NCBI GenBank assembly: GCA_033782935.1
Contig: JAWQEG010001354.1
Coordinates: forward strand, 131,501-195,500
Length of the DNA: 64,000 nucleotides
Reading direction: 5' to 3'
Source of the DNA: Petrolisthes cinctipes
Taxonomy: Eukaryota > Arthropoda > Malacostraca > Decapoda > Porcellanidae
A model generated the notes under the pieces. That model saw only the letters and a program-made list of their open reading frames with translations, ran no database searches and was not told the DNA's origin. Both the position numbers and the translations under genes were made by a program. Of this stretch, positions 9,606 to 19,989 are shown in pieces (positions within the stretch are counted from its first letter, which is position 1; each line of letters begins with the position of its first letter).

Positions 9606-10028
9606 TTAGGAATAAAGGGCTGAATATTTAATCCAAATTAATCTCACATTGGCGTGGCACACCGCCCTCACATACCCCCCGAGAAGAGCATCAATATTAC
9701 CCGAAAGATCCTTACAGGCCCGCTCCAGATTAGCAATATCACTCATGATGTGTTTCACCTTTAGGAGAACGATCACTATAGCTCTCTCGACGAGCCAAGT
9801 TTTATCCGTTTCACGTACACCGGGTTCCAATTCGACCGCCTCGTCTTCATTATTATTATTATTAACGGGAAACTCCCTACGCTTGGGTGGTTCCACTTTT
9901 CTCGTGTGAGCGTATCTAGGATCCCTCACGTCTGTTCGAAATGTGGCAGACATGTCGAGTTTGATCTTCTCCAAGTGTTGCAATAGGAGTAAATCTTCTT
10001 TATTCCTTCTTCTCAGTATTTTTGCCAT
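9606..10028 (-). CDS. hypothetical virus-like protein, 140 aa
   Basis: An intact minus-strand ORF starting MAKILRRRNKEDLLLLQHLE, basic at the N-terminus, with an Asn run (NNNNN), an acidic patch, and a C-terminal helical region containing LVERAIVIVLLKVKHIMSDI and a weakly hydrophobic end. No domain is recognised. The next minus-strand ORF starts only 18 bases downstream, and on the other side a plus-strand ATG lies 57 bases away. Such tight packing is unlike the rest of the window and typical of Polinton or viral gene blocks. Codon use looks ordinary. Function unknown. Confidence 0.45.
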   Translation of the reverse strand: MAKILRRRNKEDLLLLQHLEKIKLDMSATFRTDVRDPRYAHTRKVEPPKRREFPVNNNNNEDEAVELEPGVRETDKTWLVERAIVIVLLKVKHIMSDIANLERACKDLSGNIDALLGGYVRAVCHANVRLIWIKYSALYS

Positions 10029-10085
10029 GCCTCTCCTAGAAGCTCTTTTATCTTTATCTTCATTTCATAAATACATACCCGGATA

Positions 10086-10157
10086 ATGGATACGCATCTG
10101 GAGAACAAATTGGGCGGAGCCTACAAGGACCTTGCCGCCGCCCGCGAAGAGGATAAC
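10086..10157 (+). CDS. 5' remnant of a divergent virus-like ORF, interrupted by a LINE
   Basis: ATG at 10086 begins an open stretch (MDTHLENKLGGAYKDLAAAR) that ends where sequence homologous to the LINE at 19,990-23,250 begins (near VMSPWLFNIYMDG). Only about 24 codons remain. The 57-base gap to the oppositely oriented ORF at 10028 could hold a shared bidirectional promoter. The longer Met-initiated frame through 10832 is therefore a chance fusion of three unrelated sequences. Confidence 0.4.
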
Positions 10158-10705
10158 GGTGTTATGTCACCATGGTTGTTCAATATATATATGGATGGTT
10201 GTATGAGAGAGATGAAAGCCAAAGTGAATGGCCTGGTGGTGATGTTGAGGCTGAATGAAGCAAATTGGTCCTTGGTGGCAAGTTTATTTACGGATGACAC
10301 TGTGTTGATGGCTGAGAGTGAAAGGAATTTGCAGAGAGTGGTGGACAAATTTCAGTCTGTGTGTAAACGAAAGAAACTGAAGGTGAATGTGGGTCAAATT
10401 AAAGTGATGGTATTTGAGAGAGCAGAAACTGAAGTGATTGACTTTGCTACACCTTACAGAGTGGGAGTACCAACTGAGACGAAGTGTGAAATTACTCTTA
10501 GGGGTGAGAAGATGGAGGAAGTGAAGGAGTTTAAGTACCTGGGTACAGTTCTGTGTAAACATGGAATTATGGAAGGAGAAATTAGGGAGAGAGCAGTGGA
10601 GGGTAGACAGGTCATTGGATCACTGGAGAGGATTATGAAGGGTAGAAGTGTGAGTATGGAAGTGAAAAGGGGACTACGAAATAGTATAATCCTGCCAACA
10701 CTGAA
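10158..10705 (+). mobile_element. truncated LINE fragment (RT C-terminal part)
   Basis: The open frame matches, residue for residue in long stretches, the RT of the minus-strand LINE at 21000-20300. It shows SPWLFNIYMDGCMRE, then LVASLFTDDTVLMAES (the FADD-type catalytic box, here FTDD), then EEVKEFKYLGTVLCK and RGLRNSIILPTL. It is 5'-truncated inside the RT and cut on the right where a different element begins. With FTDD in place of FADD the first Asp pair is retained, but the fragment is far too short to be active. Confidence 0.8.
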
Positions 10706-10709
10706 AGAA

Positions 10710-11676
10710 AGACCTTTGCAATATGTGAAAACTACCGAAAAGGGGACACTGAAAAAAAGAAAGACACAACAAGGAGAAAGTTGCTGTAAGAAAGATAAAA
10801 GACAAAGAAAAAACCGATACAGATCAAAATAAAATCGTGGCAGTATTTGACCTCCAGCAGGTTATTTACCTGCCACAGACAAATGAAAATCAGCTGTATT
10901 ACAAGAAAAGGTTAGCAAATTACAATTTTACTGTCTATGAATTGAAAGGTAGGGAGTGCCATCAGTTGTCATGAAGGACAAGGTAAAAAAGGATCCTCCG
11001 AAATAACAACATGCCTGAGAATTTATCTTGAAAATCTTAATACTAAAATGATCAGAGAAGTAACCTTGTTGGCGGATGGATGTCCTGGACAAAACAAAAA
11101 TTCTATCACTGCAGCTATGATTTTACATTCAGTCTGCAGATTGGAAAACATTGAGCGAATCTCTCTCCTTTTCTACGAGGCTTATCACGGGCAAAACGAG
11201 GGAGACTCAGCACACAGTGCCATCAAGACTGCCATTGACAGTACTGGTGATCTGTATGTGCCTTCTCAACTGGTTCCAATTTACCGACTGGCAAGGAAAA
11301 CGAGGCCATGCATTGTTCACATACTCCACCCCCTGATTTTCTATATTATAAAACAATGGCGACAGATATTCGCATACTCTCCATCAGAATTGATGACCAA
11401 GGTAATTCTGTCGACTGGACAAAGTTGCAAGAGGTAATAGTGCAGAAAACTCAGAGGAACAAAATCTTCTTCAAAACAAGTCATCTAGAAGAGCCATACA
11501 GTAACATTACTTTAAAACAAAGACTCCAGCCACAGCATCAACCCAAAAAACTATATTCACAGCCACCAAAGATTAGAAAAAACAAGTATGAGGACTTGAT
11601 GTCACTTAATGAAAGTGTTTTACCAGTGGTCAGAGTGTCTGAATATGGCGACTTTTACAAGTCCTTGCCTCACTGA
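10710..11676 (+). pseudogene. transposase-like (RNase H-fold-like) protein relic, unclassified
   Basis: Several plus-strand frames together read as a conserved but poorly named protein type I associate with animal transposon-like genes. An N-terminal piece contains AVFDLQQVIYLPQTNENQLY and YELKGRECHQ. After a stop near 10970 comes EITTCLRIYLENLN in another phase, then LLADGCPGQNKNSIT, RISLLFYEAYHGQNEGDSAH and SAIKTAID. The last frame (11308-11676) carries the C-terminal part. FDLQ, DGCPGQN and GDSAHS look like spaced acidic or His catalytic positions of an RNase H-like fold. Stops and frameshifts make it a pseudogene. It lies inside the LINE fragment or directly abuts it. I cannot name the superfamily. 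Confidence 0.5.
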
Positions 11677-11679
11677 AGT

Positions 11680-12620
11680 TTTTTCTGTTAAAAATAGCAT
11701 TTTATAGCAAAGTAAATAACATTAGTCTTTAGTTTTTTTTTCACATTTTGCTGTTATGGCATAAATTCAGTAACACACGTACAAAGTAGCAACGGGCTGT
11801 GCTCTGCCGGATTATCAAATTTCTTCATGAACTTTAATTAAAAAATTGTACGGGTGATTGTTAGATGATAATAGCGTCAATTAAGGCTTAGATAGTCATA
11901 TATTTTGTTTTCATTTCTGGGTATATACTTTTGCCAAAACAATTTAATGTTGTTCATTTCCCTTGGTATGTACCTTAGCAATAACGAATTGCATTCTTAT
12001 GTTACTGAATACCAACGTAGCAACATGCTGTGCTCTGCTAGATCATTATCATTATTTTTTTATGATCTAACTGTAATGCCAAAAATTATATGGATGAGTG
12101 CTACTTATGCTTAGAGAATCAGATAATTTGTGATTAATTACCTTGGTACCTTTGGCATAACCATCTGTGTTAGTTTATGCAGTGATCTAATAAGTGCCAA
12201 AAATAAAAAAAAATAATTTATAATATTTTCTTACCTTTTCATACAAAAAATTATTAATAAATTTTTTTTTGTGTTAGCTGGAATGGCATTTTGTGCCCTT
12301 ATGTTAATGCTCTTAAGTGGGAGTTGTACAGAGATACTAACTTTTCAAGAAATTATGTAATTTAATTTTTCAGTACTACGTTGTTATATTTTTACCACCC
12401 TACTTTTGGGTGTAACTTCAGAATAACTTGCTGTAATATATCTTTGACAAAGAGACAAACAGGCGTATCTGTGACGTAACTACAGGTGACATATATGAGG
12501 AAACTTTGTCTTACAATACGAATAGGCGTATCTATTTAAGACCCCCTAAAACCCATTAAAAACATTACTCATTAAAAAGTACTTATGTGCAGGAAAAACT
12601 ACAATTTTTTTTCCTGTCTA
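11680..12620. other. no gene recognised
   Basis: AT-rich sequence, possibly the remaining end of the adjacent transposase element. Two similar blocks (about 11757-11830 and 11970-12040, each with a variant of GTAGCAACGGGCTGTGCTCTG) suggest an old local duplication. No coding signal. Confidence 0.4.
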
Positions 12621-12622
12621 AG

Positions 12623-12790
12623 TACAGTCGGCGGCAGAAGTCCTGTCGCCTTACCTGCTTCACCGAGACACGCAGTGTTCATGGATTCGAGAAATACACA
12701 CGTTTTATACACTTAATAATCTCGAGTCTATGAACATCGCGTGCCTCGGTGAAGCAAGTGAGGCGACAAGACTTTTGCCGCCGACTGTAC
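12623..12790. mobile_element. foldback MITE, Tc1/mariner type
   Basis: A 168-base near-perfect hairpin. The left end is TACAGTCGGCGGCAGAAG and the right end is CTTTTGCCGCCGACTGTA, with further pairing through the CTTCACCGAGRCACGC and TCATGGATTCGAGA arms to a small loop near 12705. The ends are TA followed by CAGT, as in Tc1/mariner elements with TA target duplications. It has no coding capacity and would need a transposase in trans. Confidence 0.85.
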
Positions 12791-12921
12791 ATTAACAGAA
12801 TATTAATATATTTAAAACGATGGCCACAGTGAACAAAATAATTTGAGCAAAAACTTCAAATCGCTCTCCTGAAAAATAGTAAAAATCGAGATACGACACT
12901 TTATCTTGGGAGGGTTGATAA

Positions 12922-13061
<140 letters not shown>

Positions 13062-13364
13062 AAGAGAGAGATATAGAGGGCCTTAGTTTTACCTCACCTG
13101 ACAGCTGTCTTAACTATCAGCAGTGTCACGTACCTACAGTCAACACGACCACCGGCGTCAGCTGTGGGACGTTCCCCCGCAAACCAGTTCAAACTGACCG
13201 GAACCAACCCGCCCTTCTTGCCCTAACCTACCAAGTGGCGTAGATAGCGAGGGCCTAATCAACCAATCCCAGACGAGCTTACGTGCTCACAACCAATGGC
13301 AGAGTAGTTTACATAGCTAAACCTATCAGAGACGTGTGGTCATAATTCTAAACAAGTAGCCACT

Positions 13365-14375
13365 TTGCTGAAATTACGTCAGATTCACAATTATGAAGTT
13401 GAAGCCAAGATTCCTCAAGCCATGAATTCCTGCAGGGGAGTAATCACCTGTAGGGATTTAATGATGATGGAAGAAACGGAAATAATAGAGGAAATGAGGA
13501 ATCAAGATATCATTGATGCTAGATTTATTACAAGTTTAGAGGATGGTATAAGGAAGAAGACTGCAACCCTAATTTTGACTTTTGGCAAAGTTTCACTTCC
13601 TGAAACTGTCAAAATTGGTTATGAAATCGTTAAAGTAAGACCCTTTATCCCCAACCCTCTTAGATGCTTGAACTGTCAGATTTATGGACACGGAAATCGT
13701 ACTTGTAAGGCTTCTTCTCCAGTGTGTGGCAGGTGCGCGACGCCTGGCCATGCTGAGGAAAAGTGCACATCAGTGGAGCTCTCCTGCTTTCATTGTAAGG
13801 GTACTCACTCCACTTCCTCGAGGGATTGTCCCAAGTGGAAGCTGGAGAAGGAGGTCTGCTCAGTGAAGGCAGTGCGAGGTATCTCCTATCATGATGCGAG
13901 GAAGGCGGTGATGGGATCGCAAGCGACCCCATCACCCAATGTCTCGTATGCATCGGCGGTGATATCTCGACCCGTGATGTGTACCATTAGTACTCAGACT
14001 GAGTCAGAGCCGAGCGAACAGGCTGAACAATCTACTTCTACACCTACTATTATTACCCCCTCTAAGACTATTACCAAATCTACTAACTCCTATTCTCAGG
14101 CTGCAGCTGCTTTGCAGTCAGAGAAACAAAAGAAGTCAGACAAGTATGACAAAATTAACTACACCACCCTAAAACCAAACAAGTCACTTCCTTGCACACA
14201 CCCTACTCCCACTTCATCGGGGGGGAGAAGGGATAGCTCTTCCTCGGTGGAGTCTGGGAGACTCACCATTGATGAGGAAGCAATGGATGTCTCCGGACGC
14301 AAGAACCGGGAAAGGTCCCCCGGTAGCTACTCGCCACGCGGCGGGCGGCACAAGAAGACTAAGCGCTCAGGCTGA
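13365..14375 (+). CDS. LINE ORF1, nucleic-acid-binding protein with CCHC knuckles
   Basis: This 336-residue protein would coat the element RNA and accompany it to the target. The N-terminal third resembles the gag-like domain of arthropod I/jockey ORF1 proteins. Residues around 105-165 carry Cys/His knuckles: CLNCQIYGHGNRTC, CGRCATPGHAEEKC and CFHCKGTHSTSSRDC. The remainder is Ser/Thr/Pro-rich and ends in a basic tail (GGRHKKTKRSG). The ATG at 13365 is the first in frame, but the frame is open upstream (ATLLKLRQ), so the true N-terminus is probably lost. ORF1 and ORF2 are in the same frame, separated by a single stop and a short spacer. Confidence 0.8.
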   Translation: MLKLRQIHNYEVEAKIPQAMNSCRGVITCRDLMMMEETEIIEEMRNQDIIDARFITSLEDGIRKKTATLILTFGKVSLPETVKIGYEIVKVRPFIPNPLRCLNCQIYGHGNRTCKASSPVCGRCATPGHAEEKCTSVELSCFHCKGTHSTSSRDCPKWKLEKEVCSVKAVRGISYHDARKAVMGSQATPSPNVSYASAVISRPVMCTISTQTESEPSEQAEQSTSTPTIITPSKTITKSTNSYSQAAAALQSEKQKKSDKYDKINYTTLKPNKSLPCTHPTPTSSGGRRDSSSSVESGRLTIDEEAMDVSGRKNRERSPGSYSPRGGRHKKTKRSG

Positions 14376-14396
14376 CCCCGTAACTCTTAAATCGCC

Positions 14397-17300
14397 ATGT
14401 TCACTGTACTACAGTGGAATTGTAGAAGTCTTGGGAATAAATTGAACAACATATCAATATTATTACACACACACAGGCCAGACGTCGTCTGTTTACAGGA
14501 GACAGGGTTGGAGAATCACTCTGACCCAACACAATTTAAACATTACAACGCATACAGGAGAAACGATGGACACGGAGTAGCAATATACACACACAAATCA
14601 TATCCACAAACACAAATAACATTAAACACTACTCTGGAAGCCGTTGCTTGCAGAGTGAAATTACACAACACCTACATATCCATCTGCTCTCTTTACTGTC
14701 CGCCACGCGGCCCCATTGACAGTGATTTATTTCATAATTTATTTGGTCAACTAACTGGTAAAAAATTAATACTGGGCGATTTTAATGCCCATCACTGTCA
14801 GTGGGGAAGCTTAAGAACTGATGCTCGCGGAGGGCAGATGGCAGACATTATATTACAATCCAACCTCTGCCTCCTGAACGATGGCCAAGCCACCAGGGTT
14901 GACGATCGTTCTGGCAACTTTTCGTCTATCGATTTGTCTCTGGCCTCCCCGGATATACACCAGGATTTTTCTTGGCATCCTGAGTCCGACTCCCATGGTA
15001 GTGACCACTTTCCCATCTGTCTCTCTTATTCAAGTCATACTGTTTCGGCCCCTTTGGTGCCAAAGTTTAATTTTAAGAGAGCAGATTGGGGGTCTTTCGG
15101 GAGGATCGTCGACCTAGATATGTCCGGGGAGACCATAGATGAAAAGATGCGAAATTTAACACAAAACATTTTACACGCAGCCGAGGTTGCTATTCCCAAA
15201 ACCTCTATAATTCGAAATAAGCGTGAAGCACATTGGTGGTCAACGGATTGCCGAGAGGCATTAAGGAAACGTAATAGGAGATACAGGATTTTTGACAAAC
15301 AGCCCACTCAAAACAACTTTATAGCTTACAAACGGGCGAGGGCTGAGGCGAGGAGAGTAATTAATAGAGCTAAAAGGGACTCTTGGCGATCGTTTGTGTC
15401 CACGGTGAATCGTTTTACACCACTTACAAAAGTCTGGTCCACTATAAAGATATTAAATAACAAACGCCCGTATACTCCCATCACCACTCTTCAAGTGGAC
15501 AATAACATCTACGACGATCCCGTGGACGTAGCAAACGTACTTGCCAGGAGTTTCTCATAAGTAAGTAGTTCAGCCAATTACGATCAACGTTTTCTCCATC
15601 ACAAACGTATGGCTGAACTACAAGAGATAGACTTTGCCACAGAAGACGTAGACTACCCGTACAACCGGGAGTTTACGATTGACGAACTTCTCCTTGCCCT
15701 AAGATCCTGTAAAGACACCAGTCCTGGACCTGACACCATCACGTACGGTATGATCCGGCATCTTGGCCAGGATAACCTGGTCAAGTTGCTAGCAGTGTAC
15801 AATGAGATTTGGGTGTCTAACATCTTCCCAAACTCATGGCACTTTGCGTGGATCATACCGATACCTAAACAGTCTGGTCGTCTTATGAATCCCAGTTCAT
15901 TTCGACCTATTGCGTTGACTTCCTGCCTCTGTAAAGTCATGGAAAGAATGATAAATAATAGGCTACTTTTTGTTTTAGAAGCGAAGGGTTTATTGAGTGA
16001 TCGACAATGTGGCTTCCGGAAACACCGGAGCACAGTTGATCACTTGATGAACCTGGAACATTGCATTTCAAAGGCATTTGCCAATAAAGAATTCATGGTA
16101 GGGGTGTTCTTGGACATCCATAAAGCCTATGACATGACATGGCGACACGGTATTCTGATGAAGCTTCACGGTTATGGTTTAAGAGGTAATTTGCCCATTT
16201 TCATCAACAACTTTTTGCGTGACAGAACTTTTTCTGTCACCCTTCCCTGTAACGCAACATCGGACATTTTTGTCCAAGAGAACGGGGTGCCACAGGGAAG
16301 CGTGCTTAGTCCTATACTTTTTAACATCATGATCAATGATATTCTGTCATCAGCTCTAGTTCCCAGGAATCTTAAATACTCGTTGTATGCTGATGATTGT
16401 GCAATGTGACACTCGTCACGTAATGCACAGTTTTCAGTAGGACGGATTCAAGCAGCGCTTGATTCTGTCCACCAATGGGCCTTACAGTGGGGCTTTAAGT
16501 TTTCCGTTCCTAAGTGTACCGGAGTAATTTTCAGTAAACGTAGAGTACCTCAAATTAACGTAACGTTAGATGGCCAACCGGTACCATTTCATAATTCTGT
16601 TAAATTTTTAGGAATTCATTTTGACCAGAGATTAAATTTTACACATCATGTTAATAATTTGCTTGTTCGTTGTGAAAAACCTTTAAATGTCCTTAAGTAC
16701 CTATCAGGTACCACATGGGGAGCCGACAGGAAATCTTTATTAATGGTGTATAAGACCCTTATTCGTACAAAGCTAGACTATGGCTCACAGGTGTATGGAT
16801 CGGCATCAGATACAACACTAGGAAGATTGGATGTGTACCAGAATAAATGTTTACGTGTGTGTTTGGGAGCTCTGAAGTGTACACGTGTAGCTAGGATGGA
16901 GGTGGAGGCGAACATACCTCCTCTTCGACTTCGACGGGATCAACTCGCCATCAACACCGCAATGTCAACGATCCGGAAGTCGGAGATCGGCAACGTAGCC
17001 AGTGCCTCCCTCCAACAACATCACCACCTTCAACATGGAAGACGGAGGCCACTGGCTGTGCGCCTCCACCAGCTACAGCAACAACTACAAATAGACCTCG
17101 GGGACTGTGACAAGTTTACCATCAGCAAGATACCACCGTGGGAGACACCCAACTTCGGCGTCAACACATCGTGGTTACCATCATCGAAAGAAAAGGCGCC
17201 GGAGTTGGAGATACACCACCTGTTTGGTGGTATCATTCGCAGTCACCTGTGGTCTCATCACGTGTACACTGACGGCTCCAAGTCAGATGAAAGTGTGGGT

Positions 17301-18077
17301 GCGAGTGTATGGTCGAGTGAATGTGAAATTAGGTACAGGTTGCCGATACATACATCTGTGTTTACAGCAGAACTTTTTGCAATTGACAAAGCCATAGACT
17401 ACGCAATAAATTCTCGTTATAATTCAATAGTCATTTTCTCAGACTCCAAGTCAGCCCTTCAGGCAATTAACTCATGTCAAACTATTTCCAATGAAATCCA
17501 GGGTCGCATCATTAATAAGTTGCACTTATGCAACGAGTCCTTCACTCTGATCTGGGTGCCCGGGCATTGTCGTATTTATGGCAATGAACGGGCAGACTTA
17601 CTTGCAAAATCGGCTGTAGAGCTCGAGGTTACTTGGGACGTCCCTCGTGATTTACAGTCGTGTCTATCCCTCGGAAAGAAATCAATTAATCTTCTGTGGC
17701 AAGGTCAGTGGACCAGACTTAACATCTCTACCATCAAGCCTCAACTGGGTAATTGGGCCACTGCCAACCGGCCCAACAGACTGGAAGAAAGGATTTTGGC
17801 AAGACTAAGAACAAATTGCACAAGGATAACACACCTAGATCCTTATATAGACAAACGTTTTCCACCGCATTGTAACACCTGCAATGCGGTGTTATCTATC
17901 AGTCATATCATCCTGCATTGTAGGCGATTTGTGGGGGAACGTGCTTCCCTCATAAGTTACTGTGATGCAGTAAAAGTCCCCTTCACACTCTCAGCTCTCT
18001 TAGGTGATGGGGATGGTGGTGTGACTGATAAATTGATGACTTTCTTGAGGGAGACCGAACTGATCAGAGTGATGTGA
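14397..18077 (+). pseudogene. LINE ORF2: endonuclease, reverse transcriptase, RNase H
   Basis: A single frame of 1,227 codons is open apart from two stops: TAA at 15558-15560 (codon 388) and TGA at 16407-16409 (codon 671, where a Trp codon one base away is likely). The endonuclease (codons 1-230) shows LQWNCRSLGNK, LQETG, LGDFNAHH and the SDHFPI end motif. The RT (about 430-680) shows FRPIALTSCLCKVMERMI, GFRKHRST, NGVPQGSVLSPILFNIMIND and the catalytic YADD. RNase H (about 950-1085) shows YTDGSKSD, ELFAIDKAI, FSDSKSAL and VPGHCRIYGNERAD. A Cys/His cluster (CNTCNAVLSISHIILHC) follows near the C-terminus. Very few disabling changes imply recent activity of the family. Confidence 0.88.
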
Positions 18078-18391
18078 CTTTTTATTACTATTGTTGTTAC
18101 CATTTTGTAAGTATTTTTGTCAATTATGAATGTTATAAATTATGTTTTGTATATATTGTACATTATGATGTATTAGCTAGGTTTAGCGATTGTCTAAAGT
18201 AGGTTTAGCGATTTGTCTGTCTAGGTTTAGCGATTGGCTGGAATAGGTATTAGTCTAGTTAGCTATTGGTTGAGTAGGTACATAGATTAGTTTATTAGCT
18301 AGGATGTACAATTTTGTATATAGTTACAAAAAGAAAAGAAAAACAATTAGTATATAAGTATAATTTTAAGTTTAAATGTACTAGAAATAGT

Positions 18392-18395
<4 letters not shown>

Positions 18396-18486
<91 letters not shown>

Positions 18487-18675
18487 TAAAAATAAAAATA
18501 AATGCATAAAATAATATGCAAGAAGTTCAATTTAAAATAATAATAAATAAATAAAATAACAAGTAAATTTCAAAAAATAAAATAAAATAAAAATAAATAA
18601 AATAAAATAAAATAAAGGCCTTAATGACCAACACCAAGGTCGATAGGCCAGGAAAAAAAAAAAAAAAAAAAAAAG
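18396..18675. repeat. (AAT)n tract, A-rich tail and poly-A of the LINE
   Basis: About 29 AAT repeats, then AAAT/AAAAT-rich sequence, a short unique block (CCTTAATGACCAACACCAAG) and a run of more than 20 A. The unique block followed by poly-A probably marks the true 3' terminus. Confidence 0.85.
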
Positions 18676-18679
18676 ACTG

Positions 18680-19168
18680 AACTCAATGACGAGATATTCT
18701 CACACTCCTTATTACATACTATCTCTGCTTTTATCTCTGCTAGTGTTCATATATTCTCTTTTGTTTAACTTTGATATAATTGTATTCTATTATTTGGTAT
18801 TCTAATTGTCATTTTGTGTCTTAACGTAACGTAATTCCTATTGCTGTTTTATTTCATTTTAAATATTGTACTTATTTTTGTAATATTATACATGTAAAAA
18901 TCATTAATAATTTGTTTACATTACTCTTTCTGGGGCAAATATCCATTGAGGGAGTGGGGTGGAAGTTCCCGATCTATTTTCATTAGTGGTGACTCCACTG
19001 ATTACAGTAACATATCCACCAGAGTTATACTCTTAGCTGTTCACAACCCCTTCTCTTCCCCTAGACATAAACAAGCTAAACACTGGGGTTGTAACAGCAG
19101 CTACTACTACCACTACTATTATTGTTACACTAATTATATTAGGAGTATTATACTGGTATTGTAGTTAC

Positions 19169-19203
<35 letters not shown>

Positions 19204-19985
19204 TTGTTATTATTATTATTATTATTATTAAAAGTATAGGAGGATGAAACAAAATATTTTCTTTATAATCGAGTACTTACTGCAATGTCTTGCTACACAG
19301 TAAATAACTATAAAATTTATTACAGCTTGATAATTATGTTATACTTTCATTTTCCTGATAAAAATTTGTATAGTTTACCATGTAGTGTTAGTTTCCCATT
19401 TTTTACGTTTTCTCTTTCACACACACACGTCAGTGACGTCAAGGGAAGTTGGTGGGAGTAGTGGGGGGTCAGACTAATCTGTGTGTAAACCGACAGTCTA
19501 TTCTCTCGACCGTGGCCTCACCTGCACTGTACTGAACACTAAACATTTTATAGCTATAAGTATGTACACTTATAATGTACTGTTAAATGTATATTGTATC
19601 TTAAGTAGAATCAGCATTAAATCTGGATATCAAAATGTTAATAGTATTTACACACAATATTTTCTGAATTAATGTATTAGTTTGTATTAATATAAGAACT
19701 ATTTATGTAATATACAGGGAGTCCCTCGACTTTCCTTTCCAGCTTTGTCAAATGAAAGTAGATGTATTTCTAAGATAAAAAATACTCTATAAACATAGGT
19801 CTTCTGAGATCTTGTTTGGCAGTTATGTTGAAATTAAAAATGCGTGCACAAGGGGGAGGTGGGAGGTGCTAGGCAATGGTGGCTGTTGTAATCGGTGTTG
19901 CCAAACACTAGGCTCTTATTTTTGGGTATTTCACGTTTTCTTTCTTATTACTTTACAGCATCTTAGTTTCATTAACAATAACTTG
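18680..19985. other. no gene recognised; short AAT/ATT microsatellite
   Basis: AT-rich, with GATAAT/ATA repeats at about 19170-19230. No coding motif was recognised on either strand. Confidence 0.5.
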
Positions 19986-19989
19986 ATGA

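Larger units (their letters stand above)
13350..18675 (+). mobile_element. I-clade-like non-LTR retrotransposon, nearly complete
   Basis: Layout: CCHC-type ORF1, a 21-base gap, ORF2 with APE-like endonuclease, RT and RNase H, a 3' UTR of about 300 bases, then (AAT)n and a final poly-A near 18653-18675. RNase H plus zinc-knuckle ORF1 plus a TAA-type tail points to the I group. ORF1 seems truncated at its 5' end, because homologous-looking residues run upstream of the first Met to about 13350. The sequence just before (13070-13349) has no recognised content. Confidence 0.85.

Noticed and set aside
10086..10832. 248-residue ORF as a single gene
   Set aside because: It fuses a short virus-like ORF start, a LINE RT fragment and unrelated transposase-region sequence; homology switches at about 10158 and 10705.
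13660..13953. 97-residue minus ORF opposite LINE ORF1
   Set aside because: Shadow of the zinc-knuckle coding region on plus.
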